A DNA stretch of 64,000 nt from Cupriavidus alkaliphilus (GCF_900094595.1 NZ_FMAD01000009.1:1-64000), one strand, 5' to 3'; positions 26,229 through 35,861 are shown, counted from the first letter of the stretch. Program-made: numbers and translations. The notes: a model not told the origin generated them from the sequence alone.

Positions 26229-27185
26229 ATGGCCCTGCAGCAGACGCTGGTCATTCACGAAGCCCTGGACAGCCCGCACGCCAACGGCGCGGTCGTCAGC
26301 GAACTGTTCGCGCCGTACGCCGAGGCCGGCGTGTCGGTGCAAGTCACCACGGTCAACAACGCGCCGCCCGAGAACACGGCCAATACCACCGACTTCATCA
26401 CCATCGTGATCCGGGGCAGCGCCGGCAAGCGCGGCGGCGGCAAGGCGCCGACGCTGGGCGTGATCGGCCGCAACGGCGCCATCGGCGCGCGTCCGGAACT
26501 GGTGGGGCTGGTGTCCGATGCCGATGGCCCGATCGGCTGCCTCGCGGTGGCGCTCAAGCTGGCGCAGATGAAGGCGCGCGGCGACCACGTGCCGGGCGAC
26601 GTGATCGTGACCACGCACCTGTCGACCAATGTCTCGATGGTGCCGCACGACCCGGTGCCGTTCATGGGCATGCCGGTGTCGTCCGACACCATGAACGATT
26701 ACCAGGTGCTGCCCGAAATGGATGCGATCCTGTCGATCGATGCGTCCAAGGGCAACAGCATCGTCAAGCACCGTGGCTTTGCGATCTCGCCGACGGCGAT
26801 GCAAGGCTATATCCTGCGCGTGGCACCGGATCTGGTGGCAACCATGGAATCGACCACCGGCTGCCCGGCGGTGACCTTCCCGATCTCGCTGCAGGACATC
26901 ACGCCGTACCACAACGGCCTGTACCACTTCAACAGCATCATGCAGCCGCACGTGGCCACGCAGGCGCCGGTGGTGGGCGTGGCGGTGACGGCGCAATCGG
27001 TGGTGTCGGGCAGCGCGACCTCGGCCAACCATGAGGTCGACATCGCCGAGGCAGCGCGCTTCTGCGTCGAAGTGTCCAAGCGCTTTGGCGCCGGCAAGTG
27101 CCAGTTCTTCAACGCCGCCGAGTGGGAGAAGATGCGCGCGATCTACCCTGACCTGTCGGTGTTCCAGACCGCGGGCAAGCGCTGA
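26229..27185 (+). CDS. DUF1177-family protein
   Basis: A 318-residue protein of the DUF1177 family, which has no known function. Visible features are an LGVIGRNGAIGARPELVGLVSDADG segment, VIVTTHLSTNVSMVPHDPVPFMG, and the HEVDIAEAARFC motif near the C terminus. There is no signal peptide or membrane span, so it is probably cytosolic. The ATG at 26229 (MALQQTLV) is preferred over a TTG at 26217 because TTGGAGAAA lies just before it. It is the last gene of the OPT/aminotransferase/PepE/porin row, so it probably takes part in breakdown of the imported compound. The His/Asp-rich conserved motifs could bind metal, which is only a guess. Confidence 0.8.
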   Translation: MALQQTLVIHEALDSPHANGAVVSELFAPYAEAGVSVQVTTVNNAPPENTANTTDFITIVIRGSAGKRGGGKAPTLGVIGRNGAIGARPELVGLVSDADGPIGCLAVALKLAQMKARGDHVPGDVIVTTHLSTNVSMVPHDPVPFMGMPVSSDTMNDYQVLPEMDAILSIDASKGNSIVKHRGFAISPTAMQGYILRVAPDLVATMESTTGCPAVTFPISLQDITPYHNGLYHFNSIMQPHVATQAPVVGVAVTAQSVVSGSATSANHEVDIAEAARFCVEVSKRFGAGKCQFFNAAEWEKMRAIYPDLSVFQTAGKR

Positions 27186-27195
27186 AGCTTGCGGC

Positions 27196-28176
27196 TCAGC
27201 CTGCCCTCGCCTGGCCCGGCCCGGGATGGGTGACGGCGGGCGGCACGGTTTCGCCGTGCCGCCGCTTCCATTCGTCGAAGCCGCCGGCCAGCGCCCAGGT
27301 CCTGGGATAGCCGGCCACGCGCAAGCGTTCGGCCAGCAGCGCCGCCGACATCTCGTTCGGACAGGCGCAATACACCACGATGTCCGCCTCGGCGGGCGCC
27401 ACGCCGAGCGCGTCGAGGCTGTCGAGCGCGCCCTGCATGTCGAGCACCATCGAGCCGGGGATGCGCTCCATCGGCACGTCGCCGTGGGCGCGCACATCGA
27501 TCACGACCGGCAGCGCGCCAGCCAGCCGGCGCGATTCGAGCTCATCCACGCTCATGCGCGGCACGCGTTTCGTAATACGCAGCAGCCGCAGGCGGCGCCA
27601 CGAACGCCATGCCAGGAACACCAGGAAGGCCCCCACCACCGCCGCCAGCGCCATATGGCCGTAGGTGCTGAAGCCCTCCAGAATGGCATCGATAAAGTCG
27701 CTGAACACCACGCCGATCAGCAGGCCGCTGCCGGCCCACACCAGCGCGCCGAGCGCGTCGTAGAACAGGAATACCGGCAGCGGCGTGCCGGTCATGCCGG
27801 CCATCGCGGTCGACAGCGCGCCGGCGCCCGGCAGCAGCTTGGCGACCACCAGCGAGCGCGGCCCCACGCGCAGGTACAGCGATTGGGTCTGGCGGATGCA
27901 GGAATCGGGCGAGATCGAAACCTTGCAGATGGTGCGCAGCATCGGCTGGCCCAGCCGGCGCCCGGCGAAGTACCAGCCGGTGTCGGCAATCAGGCAAGCC
28001 ACGATGACCGCCGCCAGCACCGCGCCGATCGACGGTCCGGTCTCCTGCACGCCCAGCGCGCCGGCGACGAACAGCATCGGATAGGCTGGCACCGGCAGGC
28101 CGGCCTGCTCGACCAGTACGTTCAGGAACACCAGCAACAGCCCGTGGTTTTCCAGCAAGGCCTGTAACTCTCCCAC
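27196..28176 (-). CDS. DedA-family membrane protein fused to a rhodanese domain
   Basis: A 326-residue fusion. Residues about 1-205 are a DedA/SNARE-associated membrane protein (VEQAGLPVPAYP, GRRLGQPML, KLLPGAGALSTAMAGM and several membrane spans). Residues about 215-315 are a rhodanese domain with VVIDVRA and a cysteine loop CACPNEMSA. The start is a GTG at 28176 behind a GGAGAG ribosome site. An ATG-led frame extends upstream but lacks such a site. DedA proteins are linked to lipid-carrier recycling and membrane homeostasis, and rhodaneses transfer sulfane sulfur. It ends 10 bases from the convergent DUF1177 gene. Confidence 0.9.
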   Translation of the reverse strand: MGELQALLENHGLLLVFLNVLVEQAGLPVPAYPMLFVAGALGVQETGPSIGAVLAAVIVACLIADTGWYFAGRRLGQPMLRTICKVSISPDSCIRQTQSLYLRVGPRSLVVAKLLPGAGALSTAMAGMTGTPLPVFLFYDALGALVWAGSGLLIGVVFSDFIDAILEGFSTYGHMALAAVVGAFLVFLAWRSWRRLRLLRITKRVPRMSVDELESRRLAGALPVVIDVRAHGDVPMERIPGSMVLDMQGALDSLDALGVAPAEADIVVYCACPNEMSAALLAERLRVAGYPRTWALAGGFDEWKRRHGETVPPAVTHPGPGQARAG

Positions 28177-28263
28177 CGCGCTCTCCCCTTTTTGTTCAGG
28201 ACGCCAGTGTGCCAGCCGGCGCAGGCCCGTGGCGCGGCAGCTTTGCATGGTCGATTCAAATTC

Positions 28264-28306
28264 GCTGAGTGGACCACTCAGCACTCGACTTACGTTGTCC
28301 GACAAC
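28264..28306. promoter_or_regulatory. Two perfect palindromes upstream of kdgD
   Basis: GCTGAGTGG-A-CCACTCAGC at 28264-28282 is a perfect 9-1-9 dyad. GTTGTC-C-GACAAC at 28294-28306 is a perfect 6-1-6 dyad that contains TTGTCCGACAA, an exact match to the FadR-family operator consensus TNGTNNNACNA. They lie in the 391-base divergent region between the DedA-rhodanese gene (28176) and kdgD (28568). Confidence 0.6.
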
Positions 28307-28472
28307 ATGTCGCTGTGCGCTTGCGCACAGGGTGCAGTTGGGGCCCGGCAGAGCCCCGCAATGTGATGCAGTCCACCCTCATCCGCAATTCGTGGCGCGC
28401 CCGAGGACGCTACACGGCCCAACTCCCGGTTAACCCGCGGTACGCCCGCACCCTATTGCCTTCGCCCATTCG

Positions 28473-28494
28473 TTGTCGTACGATGACTGATAAC
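28473..28494. promoter_or_regulatory. FadR-type operator upstream of kdgD
   Basis: TTGTCGTACGA (28473-28483) matches TNGTNNNACNA at every fixed position and contains the dyad TCGTACGA. It is followed by ATGACTGATAAC (28483-28494), a 12-mer also found in the gudD/GntR intergenic region at 34965-34976. It is therefore likely to be a binding site for the GntR regulator at 35056. Confidence 0.65.
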
Positions 28495-28567
28495 TCGACT
28501 GGCCTGCCGCGCAGCAAGTCAGCCGCCTCTGCCACCCGGGCCATCGGCCCGCCCTGGAATTGCCGCA

Positions 28568-29482
28568 ATGCTCGCACCCAACGAACTCAAGCAAATCGTC
28601 TCCGAAGGCCTGCTGTCCTTCCCCATCACCGACTTCGACGCCCAGGGCGACTTCGCGCCGAAGTCCTACGCCGCCCGCCTCGAGTGGCTGGCCCCCTACG
28701 GCGCCACCGCCTTGTTCGCGGCCGGCGGCACGGGCGAATTCTTCTCGCTGACGCCGCAGGACTACTCGGCCGTAGTCGACACCGCGGTGCGCACCTGCGC
28801 CGGCAAGGTGCCGATCCTGGCCGGTGCCGGCGGCCCGACCCGCACCGCCATCGCCTACGCGCAGGAAGCCCAGCGCCTTGGCGCCGCCGGCGTGCTGCTG
28901 CTGCCGCACTACCTGACCGAAGCCAGCCAGGACGGCATTGCCGCCCACGTGGAAGAAGTCTGCAAGGCGGTCGATATCGGCGTGATCGTCTACAACCGCG
29001 CCAATTCCAGGCTCAACGCCGACCAGCTGGCCGGCCTGGCCGCGCGCTGCCCCAACCTGATCGGCTTCAAGGACGGCGTGGGCGACATCGAGGCCATGGT
29101 CAGCATCCGCCGCAAGCTGGGCGACCGCTTCTCCTACCTGGGCGGCCTGCCCACCGCCGAGGTTTATGCCGCCGCCTACAAGGCGCTGGGCGTGCCGGTG
29201 TATTCGTCGGCGGTGTTCAACTTCATCCCGAAGACGGCGATGGACTTCTACCGCGCCATCGCCGCGGACGACCACGACACCGTGGGCCGCCTGATCGACG
29301 ACTTCTTCCTGCCCTACCTCGCCATCCGCAACCGCAAGGCCGGCTATGCGGTCAGCATCGTCAAGGCGGGCGCGCGCCTGGTGGGCCGCGACGGCGGTCC
29401 GGTGCGCGCGCCGCTGACCGACCTGACCGGCGAGGAAATGGAGATGCTGGGCGCGCTGATCAACAAGCTCGGTCCGCAGTAA
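28568..29482 (+). CDS. kdgD: 5-dehydro-4-deoxyglucarate dehydratase
   Basis: A 304-residue member of the DHDPS/NAL class I aldolase superfamily. It has the [12 protein letters not shown] motif (about residues 57-68), VPILAGAGG, and the Schiff-base lysine in [10 protein letters not shown], with YNRANSRL where the family tyrosine lies. KdgD converts 5-dehydro-4-deoxy-D-glucarate to 2-oxoglutarate semialdehyde with loss of water and CO2. The semialdehyde dehydrogenase gene follows and gudD is nearby, which supports the call over dihydrodipicolinate synthase. Confidence 0.93.
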   Translation: MLAPNELKQIVSEGLLSFPITDFDAQGDFAPKSYAARLEWLAPYGATALFAAGGTGEFFSLTPQDYSAVVDTAVRTCAGKVPILAGAGGPTRTAIAYAQEAQRLGAAGVLLLPHYLTEASQDGIAAHVEEVCKAVDIGVIVYNRANSRLNADQLAGLAARCPNLIGFKDGVGDIEAMVSIRRKLGDRFSYLGGLPTAEVYAAAYKALGVPVYSSAVFNFIPKTAMDFYRAIAADDHDTVGRLIDDFFLPYLAIRNRKAGYAVSIVKAGARLVGRDGGPVRAPLTDLTGEEMEMLGALINKLGPQ

Positions 29483-29596
29483 CCAGCACGCGGATGGCGA
29501 GCGCGCCGTCCCATGCCTTGCATTCCGACCAGCCGGCCGCGGGGCGCATGCCCTCCGGCCGGTTTCCCCGTTCCAAACGCTGACAAGGATCCTTCC

Positions 29597-31123
29597 ATGC
29601 AAATCACCGGCGACATGCTGATCGGCGCGCAAGCCGTGCGCGGCACCGAAGCGACGCTGCAGGCGATCAACCCCACCACGGGCGCCGCCATCGGCCCTGA
29701 CTTCCACGGCGGCGGCGAAGCCGAGGTCGAGCGCGCCTGCGCGCTGGCCGAAGCCGCCTTCGACACTTACCGCAATACCACGCCCGAACAGCGCGCGGCC
29801 TTCCTCGAGGCCATCGCCGCGGGCATCGAGGCGCTCGGCGACACGCTGGTCGAACGCGCCCACCTGGAGAGCGCGCTGCCGATCGCGCGCCTGCAGGGCG
29901 AGCGCGGCCGCACCGCCGGCCAGCTGCGCCTGTTCGCCACCGTGCTGCGCGAAGGCCGCTGGCAGCAGGCCACCTTCGACCCCGCGCTGCCCGAGCGCAC
30001 CCCGCCGCGCCCGGACCTGCGCATGCAGCGCATCGCCATCGGCCCGGTTGCGGTGTTCGGCGCCAGCAACTTCCCGCTGGCCTTCTCCGTAGCGGGCGGC
30101 GACACCGCCGCAGCGCTGGCGGCGGGCTGCCCGGTCGTGGTCAAGGCGCACCCGGCGCACCTGGGCACCTCCGAGCTGGTCGGGCGCGTGATCCAGCAGG
30201 CGGTGCGCGACGCCGGCCTGCCCGAAGGCGTGTTCTCGCTGCTGGTGGGCGCGGGCAATGCCATCGGCACGGCGCTGGTGTCGCATCCGGCGATCCAGGC
30301 GGTGGGCTTCACCGGCTCGCGCGCCGGCGGCATGGCGCTGATGCGCGCCGCCAACGCGCGCCCGCAACCGATCCCGGTGTACGCCGAGATGAGCAGCATC
30401 AACCCGGTGTTCCTGCTGCCCGCCGCGCTCGACGCGCGCGGCGAGGAGATCGGCCGCCAGCTGGTCGAATCGCTGGTGCTCGGGGTCGGCCAGTTCTGCA
30501 CCAACCCCGGACTGGTGATCGGCATCGAAGGTCCCGCCCTCGACAAGTTCCGCGCGGCGGCGCTCGGCGCGCTGCAAGGCAAGCCGGCGGCGACGATGCT
30601 GACCCCCGGCATCCATGCCGCGTATCAGCAGGGTGTGGCCCAGCTGGCATCGCTCGACGGCTTGCAGCGCATCGGCAACGGCGTGGACGCCAGCGGCGCA
30701 AACCAGGCCCGCCCGGAAATGTTCGAAACCACTGCCGCGCAGTTCCTGGCGGACCACCGCATGCAGGCCGAGGTGTTCGGCCCGTCGACAGTGCTGGTGG
30801 TGTGCCGCGATATGGAAGAGATGCTGACCGTGGCACGCCAGCTCGAAGGCCAGCTGACAGCAACGATGCAGCTCGACGACGCCGACCACGCGGCCGCGCA
30901 GCGCCTGCTGCCGGTGCTGGAACGCAAGGCCGGGCGCGTGCTGTGCAACGGCTATCCCACCGGCGTCGAGGTGGCGTACGCGATGGTGCATGGCGGGCCG
31001 TTCCCGGCGACTTCGGATGCGCGTACGACTTCGGTGGGTGCGACGGCGATCGATCGCTTCCTGCGCCCGGTCTGCTACCAGAACCTGCCGCAGGGACTGC
31101 TGCCGGCGGCGCTGCGGAAGTAA
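29597..31123 (+). CDS. 2,5-dioxovalerate (2-oxoglutarate semialdehyde) dehydrogenase
   Basis: A 508-residue aldehyde dehydrogenase. It has [24 protein letters not shown] and [12 protein letters not shown], the FTGSRAGG nucleotide motif, the general base Glu in YAEMSSIN and the catalytic Cys in [10 protein letters not shown]. The pattern fits the NADP-type ketoglutarate semialdehyde dehydrogenase (KGSADH) of sugar-acid pathways. It oxidises the KdgD product to 2-oxoglutarate. The ATG at 29597 follows AAGGAT. It lies 114 bases after kdgD and is followed by a terminator. Confidence 0.93.
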   Translation: MQITGDMLIGAQAVRGTEATLQAINPTTGAAIGPDFHGGGEAEVERACALAEAAFDTYRNTTPEQRAAFLEAIAAGIEALGDTLVERAHLESALPIARLQGERGRTAGQLRLFATVLREGRWQQATFDPALPERTPPRPDLRMQRIAIGPVAVFGASNFPLAFSVAGGDTAAALAAGCPVVVKAHPAHLGTSELVGRVIQQAVRDAGLPEGVFSLLVGAGNAIGTALVSHPAIQAVGFTGSRAGGMALMRAANARPQPIPVYAEMSSINPVFLLPAALDARGEEIGRQLVESLVLGVGQFCTNPGLVIGIEGPALDKFRAAALGALQGKPAATMLTPGIHAAYQQGVAQLASLDGLQRIGNGVDASGANQARPEMFETTAAQFLADHRMQAEVFGPSTVLVVCRDMEEMLTVARQLEGQLTATMQLDDADHAAAQRLLPVLERKAGRVLCNGYPTGVEVAYAMVHGGPFPATSDARTTSVGATAIDRFLRPVCYQNLPQGLLPAALRK

Positions 31124-31142
31124 CGAGAGACGATGCGATGCG

Positions 31143-31170
31143 GCCCCGCCTGGTGCGGGGCTTTTTGCTT
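31143..31170 (+). terminator. Intrinsic terminator after the dehydrogenase
   Basis: Stem GCCCCGC (31143-31149), loop CTGGT, stem GCGGGGC (31155-31161), then TTTTT. It ends the kdgD/dehydrogenase transcript. Confidence 0.85.
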
Positions 31171-31211
31171 TCTGGAAACGCCCAAGGGCTTCTCCGATTT
31201 CCGGCTGCGTA

Positions 31212-31240
31212 CTCCCTCTCCCGCAAGCGGGAGAAGGGAG
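31212..31240. repeat. REP-like palindrome (half-copy)
   Basis: CTCCCTCTCCCGC-AA-GCGGGAGAAGGGAG, one mismatch in the arms. It shares its core with the right end of the element at 24743-24867 and with the palindrome at 38983-39006. Confidence 0.75.
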
Positions 31241-31320
31241 AAAACCATCGCCGCTTCCAGCCCCCCAAAAGAAAACGGCCCGCACTGACCATGCGGGCCG
31301 TTCCATCACCACCATCCTCG

Positions 31321-32316
31321 TCAAGCTTCCAGCTTGATCCCCGCCTGCTTCACCACCCCCGCCCAGCGCGATTGCTCGGCGACGAAGAACTTGCCGGTTT
31401 CTCCCGGCGTCATCGTCACCACTTCGGCGCCCTGCGCCACCAGCTGGGCGCGCAGATCCGGCGCGCGGATGATGCGGATCAGCTCGGCGCTGATGCGTGC
31501 CACCATCGCGTCGGGCATGCTGGCCGGGGCCATCACGCCCTGCCAGGTGCCCGACTCGAAGTTCGGCACGCCTTGCTCGGCGATGGTCGGCACGTTCTGC
31601 AGCAGCGGCATGCGCGTGCGCTTGGATTGCGCGATCAGCTTGAGCTTGCCCGACTGCACATGAGGCAGCGTGGCGAGCATGCCGTTCATCAGCACCTGGG
31701 CGCTGCCGCCGACGGTATCGGCGATAGCCTGCGAGCCGCCCTTGTACGGCACGTATTGCCACTTGGCACCGGTGGCCTGCTCCACCGCCACGCCGGCCAG
31801 GTGCGGTGCGCTGCCGATGGCGGTCACGGCGAAGTTGAGCTGGCTGCGCTGCGACAGCGCCACCAGTTCCTTCACGCTGCTCACCTGCACCGACGGATGC
31901 ACCACCAGCAGGTGCGGCGAATACGCCAGCATCGACACCGGCTTCAGGTCCTTGGCGATGTTGAAGGTCAGCTTGGTGTAGACCGACGGGCTGATGGCCA
32001 GCGCGCCGATATCGCACAGCAGCAGCGTGTGGTTGTCGGTGGCCTGCGCGACCAGCGCCGCGCCGACGTTGCCGTTGGCGCCGGGGCGGTTGTCGACCAC
32101 CACCGACTGGCCCAGCGCCTCGCCCAGCTGCTTGCTGATCAGGCGCGCGATGATGTCGGACGAGCCGCCGGCGGTGTACGGCACCACCAGGCGGATCGGG
32201 CGATTGGGCCAGTCCGCGCCGTGCGCGGATGGCGACAGGCCGGCGAGCGGCCCCGCGGCAAGGCCGGCGGCCAGTGCGGAGGATTGCTTGAGGAAGTTGC
32301 GGCGTCCGTAGGTCAT
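31321..32316 (-). CDS. Tripartite tricarboxylate (Bug) binding protein with Tat signal
   Basis: A 331-residue periplasmic solute receptor of the Bug/TctC family. The mature part shows WPNRPIRLVVPYTAGGSSDIIAR, VVVDNRPGANGNVG and the late VPTIAEQG and FESGTWQGVMAP motifs. The leader begins MTYGRRNFLKQ, a twin-arginine motif, so export is probably by Tat, unlike the neighbouring Sec-type paralogue. Such receptors feed TctAB permeases, but no tctA or tctB is in the window. Position between the dehydrogenase and gudD suggests that it binds glucarate or a related sugar acid. Confidence 0.9.
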   Translation of the reverse strand: MTYGRRNFLKQSSALAAGLAAGPLAGLSPSAHGADWPNRPIRLVVPYTAGGSSDIIARLISKQLGEALGQSVVVDNRPGANGNVGAALVAQATDNHTLLLCDIGALAISPSVYTKLTFNIAKDLKPVSMLAYSPHLLVVHPSVQVSSVKELVALSQRSQLNFAVTAIGSAPHLAGVAVEQATGAKWQYVPYKGGSQAIADTVGGSAQVLMNGMLATLPHVQSGKLKLIAQSKRTRMPLLQNVPTIAEQGVPNFESGTWQGVMAPASMPDAMVARISAELIRIIRAPDLRAQLVAQGAEVVTMTPGETGKFFVAEQSRWAGVVKQAGIKLEA

Positions 32317-32415
32317 ACTGTGGTCTCCAGTCGAGGGCGCGCGCCGGCGCGGCACGATGCACGTGCGGGGCCGGCGCGGTCGGGTGCTTTGGTATTGGGT
32401 GTTATGCGACGGCGA

Positions 32416-33438
32416 TCAGTCCAGCGAGATCTTGCCCTTCTCGATCACGGTCTTCCAGCGCTGCAACTCCTGCGCCTCGAACTGGTTGAACTGCTCCGGG
32501 GTGTTGGCCACCACCTCGAAGCCGCTCTCGGACAGCTTCTGGCGCATCTTCGGATCGTTCAGCGACGACACCAGCGCGCCGTGCAGGCGGCTCTTGATCT
32601 CTGGCGGCAGGCCGCGCGGCGCGGCCACGCCCTGCCACGAGTAGACCTCGACATCCTTGATGCCGGCCTCGGCCATGGTGGGCACATTGGGCAGCACCGG
32701 CGAGCGCTTGTCGGAAGTCACGGCCATCGCCTTGAGCTTGCCGGTGCGGATATGCTGCAGCACCGCGTTGACGTTCTGGAACGACACGTCCACCTGTCCG
32801 GCCAGCAGGTCGGAAATGGCCGGGCCGCCGCCCTTGTAGGGCACGTGCAGGCCGTCGGTGGCGCTCTTCTGCCAGAACAGCGCCGCGGTCAGGTGGTCGG
32901 ACGAGCCGGCGCCGGACGAGGCAAAGCTGACCTTGCCCGGGTTCTTCTTCATGTACGCCACCAGTTCCGCCAGCGTGTTGGCCGGGAACTGCGGGTTGGC
33001 CACCAGCACGTTGGGCGCGCGCACCGCCACGGTCAGCAGGTCGAAGTCCTTGGCCGGGTCATAGGCCAGGTTCTTCTGCAAGAACGGATTGACCGCATAG
33101 ACGCCGATCGACGCCACCATCATGGTGTAGCCGTCGGCCGGCGCGCGCTTGACGTAGGTGGCACCGATGGCGCCGGTCGCGCCGGGGCGGTTGTCGATCA
33201 CGAACGGCTGGCCCAGCTTCTCGTTGAGCGGCACCGTCAGCATGCGCGCGATGGCGTCGCTGGAGCCGCCCGGCGGGAACGGCACCACCACCGATACCGG
33301 ACGTTGCGGCCAGTCCTGCGCCGCGGCGCCGGCCGGGGCGCTGAAGGTCAGTGCCGCGACCGCGGCGACCGAGCCGAGCGCGCAGGCGCGCAGCCAGTGA
33401 GGCAGGCGCGGCGCGCCCTGGCGTTGAAAGTTGTACAT
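32416..33438 (-). CDS. Tripartite tricarboxylate (Bug) binding protein
   Basis: A 340-residue Bug/TctC receptor with a Sec signal peptide (cleavage near PAGAAA, residues 36-41). Motifs are WPQRPVSVVVPFPPGGSSDAIAR, VIDNRPGATGAIG, YKGGGPAISDLLAG and VPTMAEAG. The start at 33438 has CAGGAGAC in front. It lies 90 bases after gudD and 99 bases before the Tat-type paralogue, so the three genes look like one minus-strand unit. The permease subunits must be elsewhere. Confidence 0.92.
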   Translation of the reverse strand: MYNFQRQGAPRLPHWLRACALGSVAAVAALTFSAPAGAAAQDWPQRPVSVVVPFPPGGSSDAIARMLTVPLNEKLGQPFVIDNRPGATGAIGATYVKRAPADGYTMMVASIGVYAVNPFLQKNLAYDPAKDFDLLTVAVRAPNVLVANPQFPANTLAELVAYMKKNPGKVSFASSGAGSSDHLTAALFWQKSATDGLHVPYKGGGPAISDLLAGQVDVSFQNVNAVLQHIRTGKLKAMAVTSDKRSPVLPNVPTMAEAGIKDVEVYSWQGVAAPRGLPPEIKSRLHGALVSSLNDPKMRQKLSESGFEVVANTPEQFNQFEAQELQRWKTVIEKGKISLD

Positions 33439-33528
33439 GGTTGTCTCCTGCAGTGTTTTGATGAGAGAGGCCTGCCGCGCCGAGATGGATGACGGGCAAT
33501 GGCCGTTGGCGTCGTCGCCGGTGCCGCG

Positions 33529-34884
33529 TCAGCGCACCATGCACGGCGCCTTGTTGTTGAACTTCCAGCCGGGGATCAGGAACTGCATCGCCGCGGCATC
33601 GTCACGCGCGCCCAGGCCCTTGCGCTGGTACAGCTCGTGCGCGCGCGCCAGGGCATCCAGGTCGAGCTCGACGCCCAGCCCCGGGGTCTTGGGCACCTGC
33701 ACCAGCCCGCCTTCGATCTTCAGCGGGTTGCGGGTCAGGTGTTCGCCGTCCTGCCAGATCCAGTGCGTGTCGATCGCGGTGACCCGGCCCGGCGCGGCCG
33801 CCGCCACGTGCGTGAACATCGCCAGCGAGATATCGAAGTGGTTGTTCGAGTGCGAGCCCCAGGTCAAACCCCATTCGGCACACATCTGTGCCACACGCAC
33901 CGAGCCCTGCATGGTCCAGAAGTGCGGGTCGGCCAGCGGGATGTCGACCGACTGCAGCCGCACCGCGTGCCCCATCTGGCGCCAGTCGGTGGCGATCATG
34001 TTGGTGGCGGTGGGCAGGCCGGTGGCGGTGCGGAATTCGGCCATGATCTCGCGGCCCGAGTAGCCGTCTTCGGCGCCGCACGGATCTTCGGCATAGGCCA
34101 GCACGCCGCGCTTGTCGCGGCACAGGCGCACGGCTTCCGCCAGCGACCACGCGCCGTTGGGGTCCAGCGTGATACGCGCCTTCGGGAAGCGCTCGGCCAG
34201 CGCCAGGATCGCTTCCATCTCTTCGTCGCCGCGCAGCACGCCGCCCTTGAGCTTGAAATCGTTGAAGCCGTAGCGCTCATACGCCGCTTCGGCCAGGCGC
34301 ACCACGGCCTCGGGCGTCATCGCCACCTCATTGCGCACGCGGAACCACGCGTTGTCCGCGTCGGGCTCGGTGCGGTAGTCGAGCGTGGTGCGCTGGCGCT
34401 CGCCGATATAGAACAGGTAGCCCAGCATCTCCACCGCGTCGCGCTGCTGGCCTTCGCCCAGCAGCGCGGCCACCGGCACCTCCAGGTGCTGGCCGAGCAG
34501 GTCGAGCAGCGCCGCCTCCAGCGCCGTGACGGCGTGGATGGTGATGCGCAGGTCGAAGGTCTGCAGCCCGCGGCCGCCGGCGTCGCGGCTGGCAAAGGCC
34601 GCGCGCACGCGGTTCAGCAGCGCCTGGTACTGGCCGATGGGCTGGCCCACCAGCAGCGGGCGCGCGTCTTCCAGCGTCTGGCGGATGCCTTCGCCGCCCG
34701 GCACTTCGCCCACGCCGGTATGGCCGGCGCTGTCGCGAAGGATCACGATATTGCGCGTGAAGTACGGGCCATGGGCGCCGGACAGGTTCATCAGCATGCT
34801 GTCATGCCCGGCGACGGGCACCACGGTCAGTTCGGTCACGACCGGGGTGTGGGCGGACGCCATGGGGGTGGCGGTAGGGCTCAT
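33529..34884 (-). CDS. gudD: Glucarate dehydratase
   Basis: A 451-residue enolase-superfamily enzyme. It starts the reaction by removing water from D-glucarate (or L-idarate) to give 5-dehydro-4-deoxyglucarate. Key parts are the N-terminal capping domain with [29 protein letters not shown] with the KxK base, [13 protein letters not shown] with metal ligands, [15 protein letters not shown], and the [15 protein letters not shown] histidine segment. Product and neighbours link it to kdgD. The ATG at 34884 is kept as start. MASAHTP at 34863 is an alternative. Confidence 0.95.
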   Translation of the reverse strand: MSPTATPMASAHTPVVTELTVVPVAGHDSMLMNLSGAHGPYFTRNIVILRDSAGHTGVGEVPGGEGIRQTLEDARPLLVGQPIGQYQALLNRVRAAFASRDAGGRGLQTFDLRITIHAVTALEAALLDLLGQHLEVPVAALLGEGQQRDAVEMLGYLFYIGERQRTTLDYRTEPDADNAWFRVRNEVAMTPEAVVRLAEAAYERYGFNDFKLKGGVLRGDEEMEAILALAERFPKARITLDPNGAWSLAEAVRLCRDKRGVLAYAEDPCGAEDGYSGREIMAEFRTATGLPTATNMIATDWRQMGHAVRLQSVDIPLADPHFWTMQGSVRVAQMCAEWGLTWGSHSNNHFDISLAMFTHVAAAAPGRVTAIDTHWIWQDGEHLTRNPLKIEGGLVQVPKTPGLGVELDLDALARAHELYQRKGLGARDDAAAMQFLIPGWKFNNKAPCMVR

Positions 34885-34959
34885 CTCAGGACTGTCTCCG
34901 GCATTGCCGCGGGCGGACGATCCTCCACCCGGGCGACTGTGTTGCGTATGTTATCTGTC

Positions 34960-34976
34960 ATCGTATGACTGATAAC
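34960..34976. promoter_or_regulatory. FadR-type operator between gudD and its regulator
   Basis: On the minus strand the site reads GTCATACGAT (34969-34960). On the plus strand ATGACTGATAAC (34965-34976) repeats a 12-mer from the kdgD promoter (28483-28494). A GTTATC/GATAAC pair (34950-34955 and 34971-34976) surrounds it. It can control both divergent genes. Confidence 0.65.
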
Positions 34977-35055
34977 CCAGTATAATGAGGCAATCTCGGG
35001 CCGGTCAAGTCCGGGAAAGCCCGCCCGTATGCCTTAGCCAGCGACCAGCCGCACC

Positions 35056-35826
35056 ATGCCGAACGCCCAGCCTCTCGTCCCGACTCCGGGCTCCTCCAGC
35101 CCCGCTCCGTTGCGCCGCCGCGGCCGCACGCTTGCCGAGGAAGTCGTACAAGCCCTTGGCGAGGAAATCCGCCAGGGCCAGCTCAAGCCCGGCGACAAGC
35201 TGCCCACCGAATCCGAGATCATGGCGACCATGGGCGTGAGCCGCACCGTGGTACGCGAAGCGCTGTCGCGGCTGCAGGCCAGCGGCCTGGTGGAGACGCG
35301 CCACGGCATCGGCACCTTCGTGCTGGAACGCGCGCCCGAGGCGCCATCGCCGTTCCGGATCGGCCCGGACGCGCTGGGAACGGCCATGGATGTGATGGCG
35401 ATGCTGGAATTCCGCGTCAGCGTTGAAGCGGAAGCGGCCGGCCTGGCGGCCGCGCGCCGCACCGATGCGCAACTGGCGGCGATGCGCCAGGCGCTGGACG
35501 AGCTCAAGCACGGCGCCGGCGCCGGCAATGACGCGGTGGAAAGCGACTTCGCCTTTCACCTGGCCATTGCGCGCGCCACCGGCAACCGCTATTTCACCGA
35601 CATCATGGGCCACCTGGGCACCATGGTGATTCCCCGCAGCCGTCTGCAGGTCAGCACCCCCGAGCGTGTGCAGTACCTGGAACGCGTCAGCATCGAGCAC
35701 GAGAACATCTACGACGCCATCGAGCGCCGCGACCCCGATGCCGCCAAGGCCGCCATGCGCATGCACCTGACCAACAGCCGCGAGCGGCTGCGCAAGGCGT
35801 CCGGTTCGGCCAGCCCGCAAGGCTGA
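35056..35826 (+). CDS. GntR-family regulator, FadR subfamily
   Basis: A 256-residue regulator with an N-terminal winged helix (residues about 24-92: KLPTESEIMATMGVSRTVVREALSRLQASGLVETRHGIGTF, read in pieces) and an all-helical FCD effector domain (about 105-245) with the metal-binding His/Asp pattern (ESDFAFHLAIARATGN, EHENIYDAIERRD). It diverges from gudD. Three copies of a GTCRTACGAT-like site (28475, 34960, 35862) flank the pathway genes and its own gene, so it is probably the D-glucarate-responsive repressor. Confidence 0.92.
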   Translation: MPNAQPLVPTPGSSSPAPLRRRGRTLAEEVVQALGEEIRQGQLKPGDKLPTESEIMATMGVSRTVVREALSRLQASGLVETRHGIGTFVLERAPEAPSPFRIGPDALGTAMDVMAMLEFRVSVEAEAAGLAAARRTDAQLAAMRQALDELKHGAGAGNDAVESDFAFHLAIARATGNRYFTDIMGHLGTMVIPRSRLQVSTPERVQYLERVSIEHENIYDAIERRDPDAAKAAMRMHLTNSRERLRKASGSASPQG

Positions 35827-35861
35827 GGCGGGACGCGCATGATGGCGGCATGCGCCGGCAA

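Noticed and set aside
28430..32362. 1310-codon minus-strand frame
   Set aside because: It is antisense to kdgD and the dehydrogenase and out of frame with the Bug gene. Composition only.
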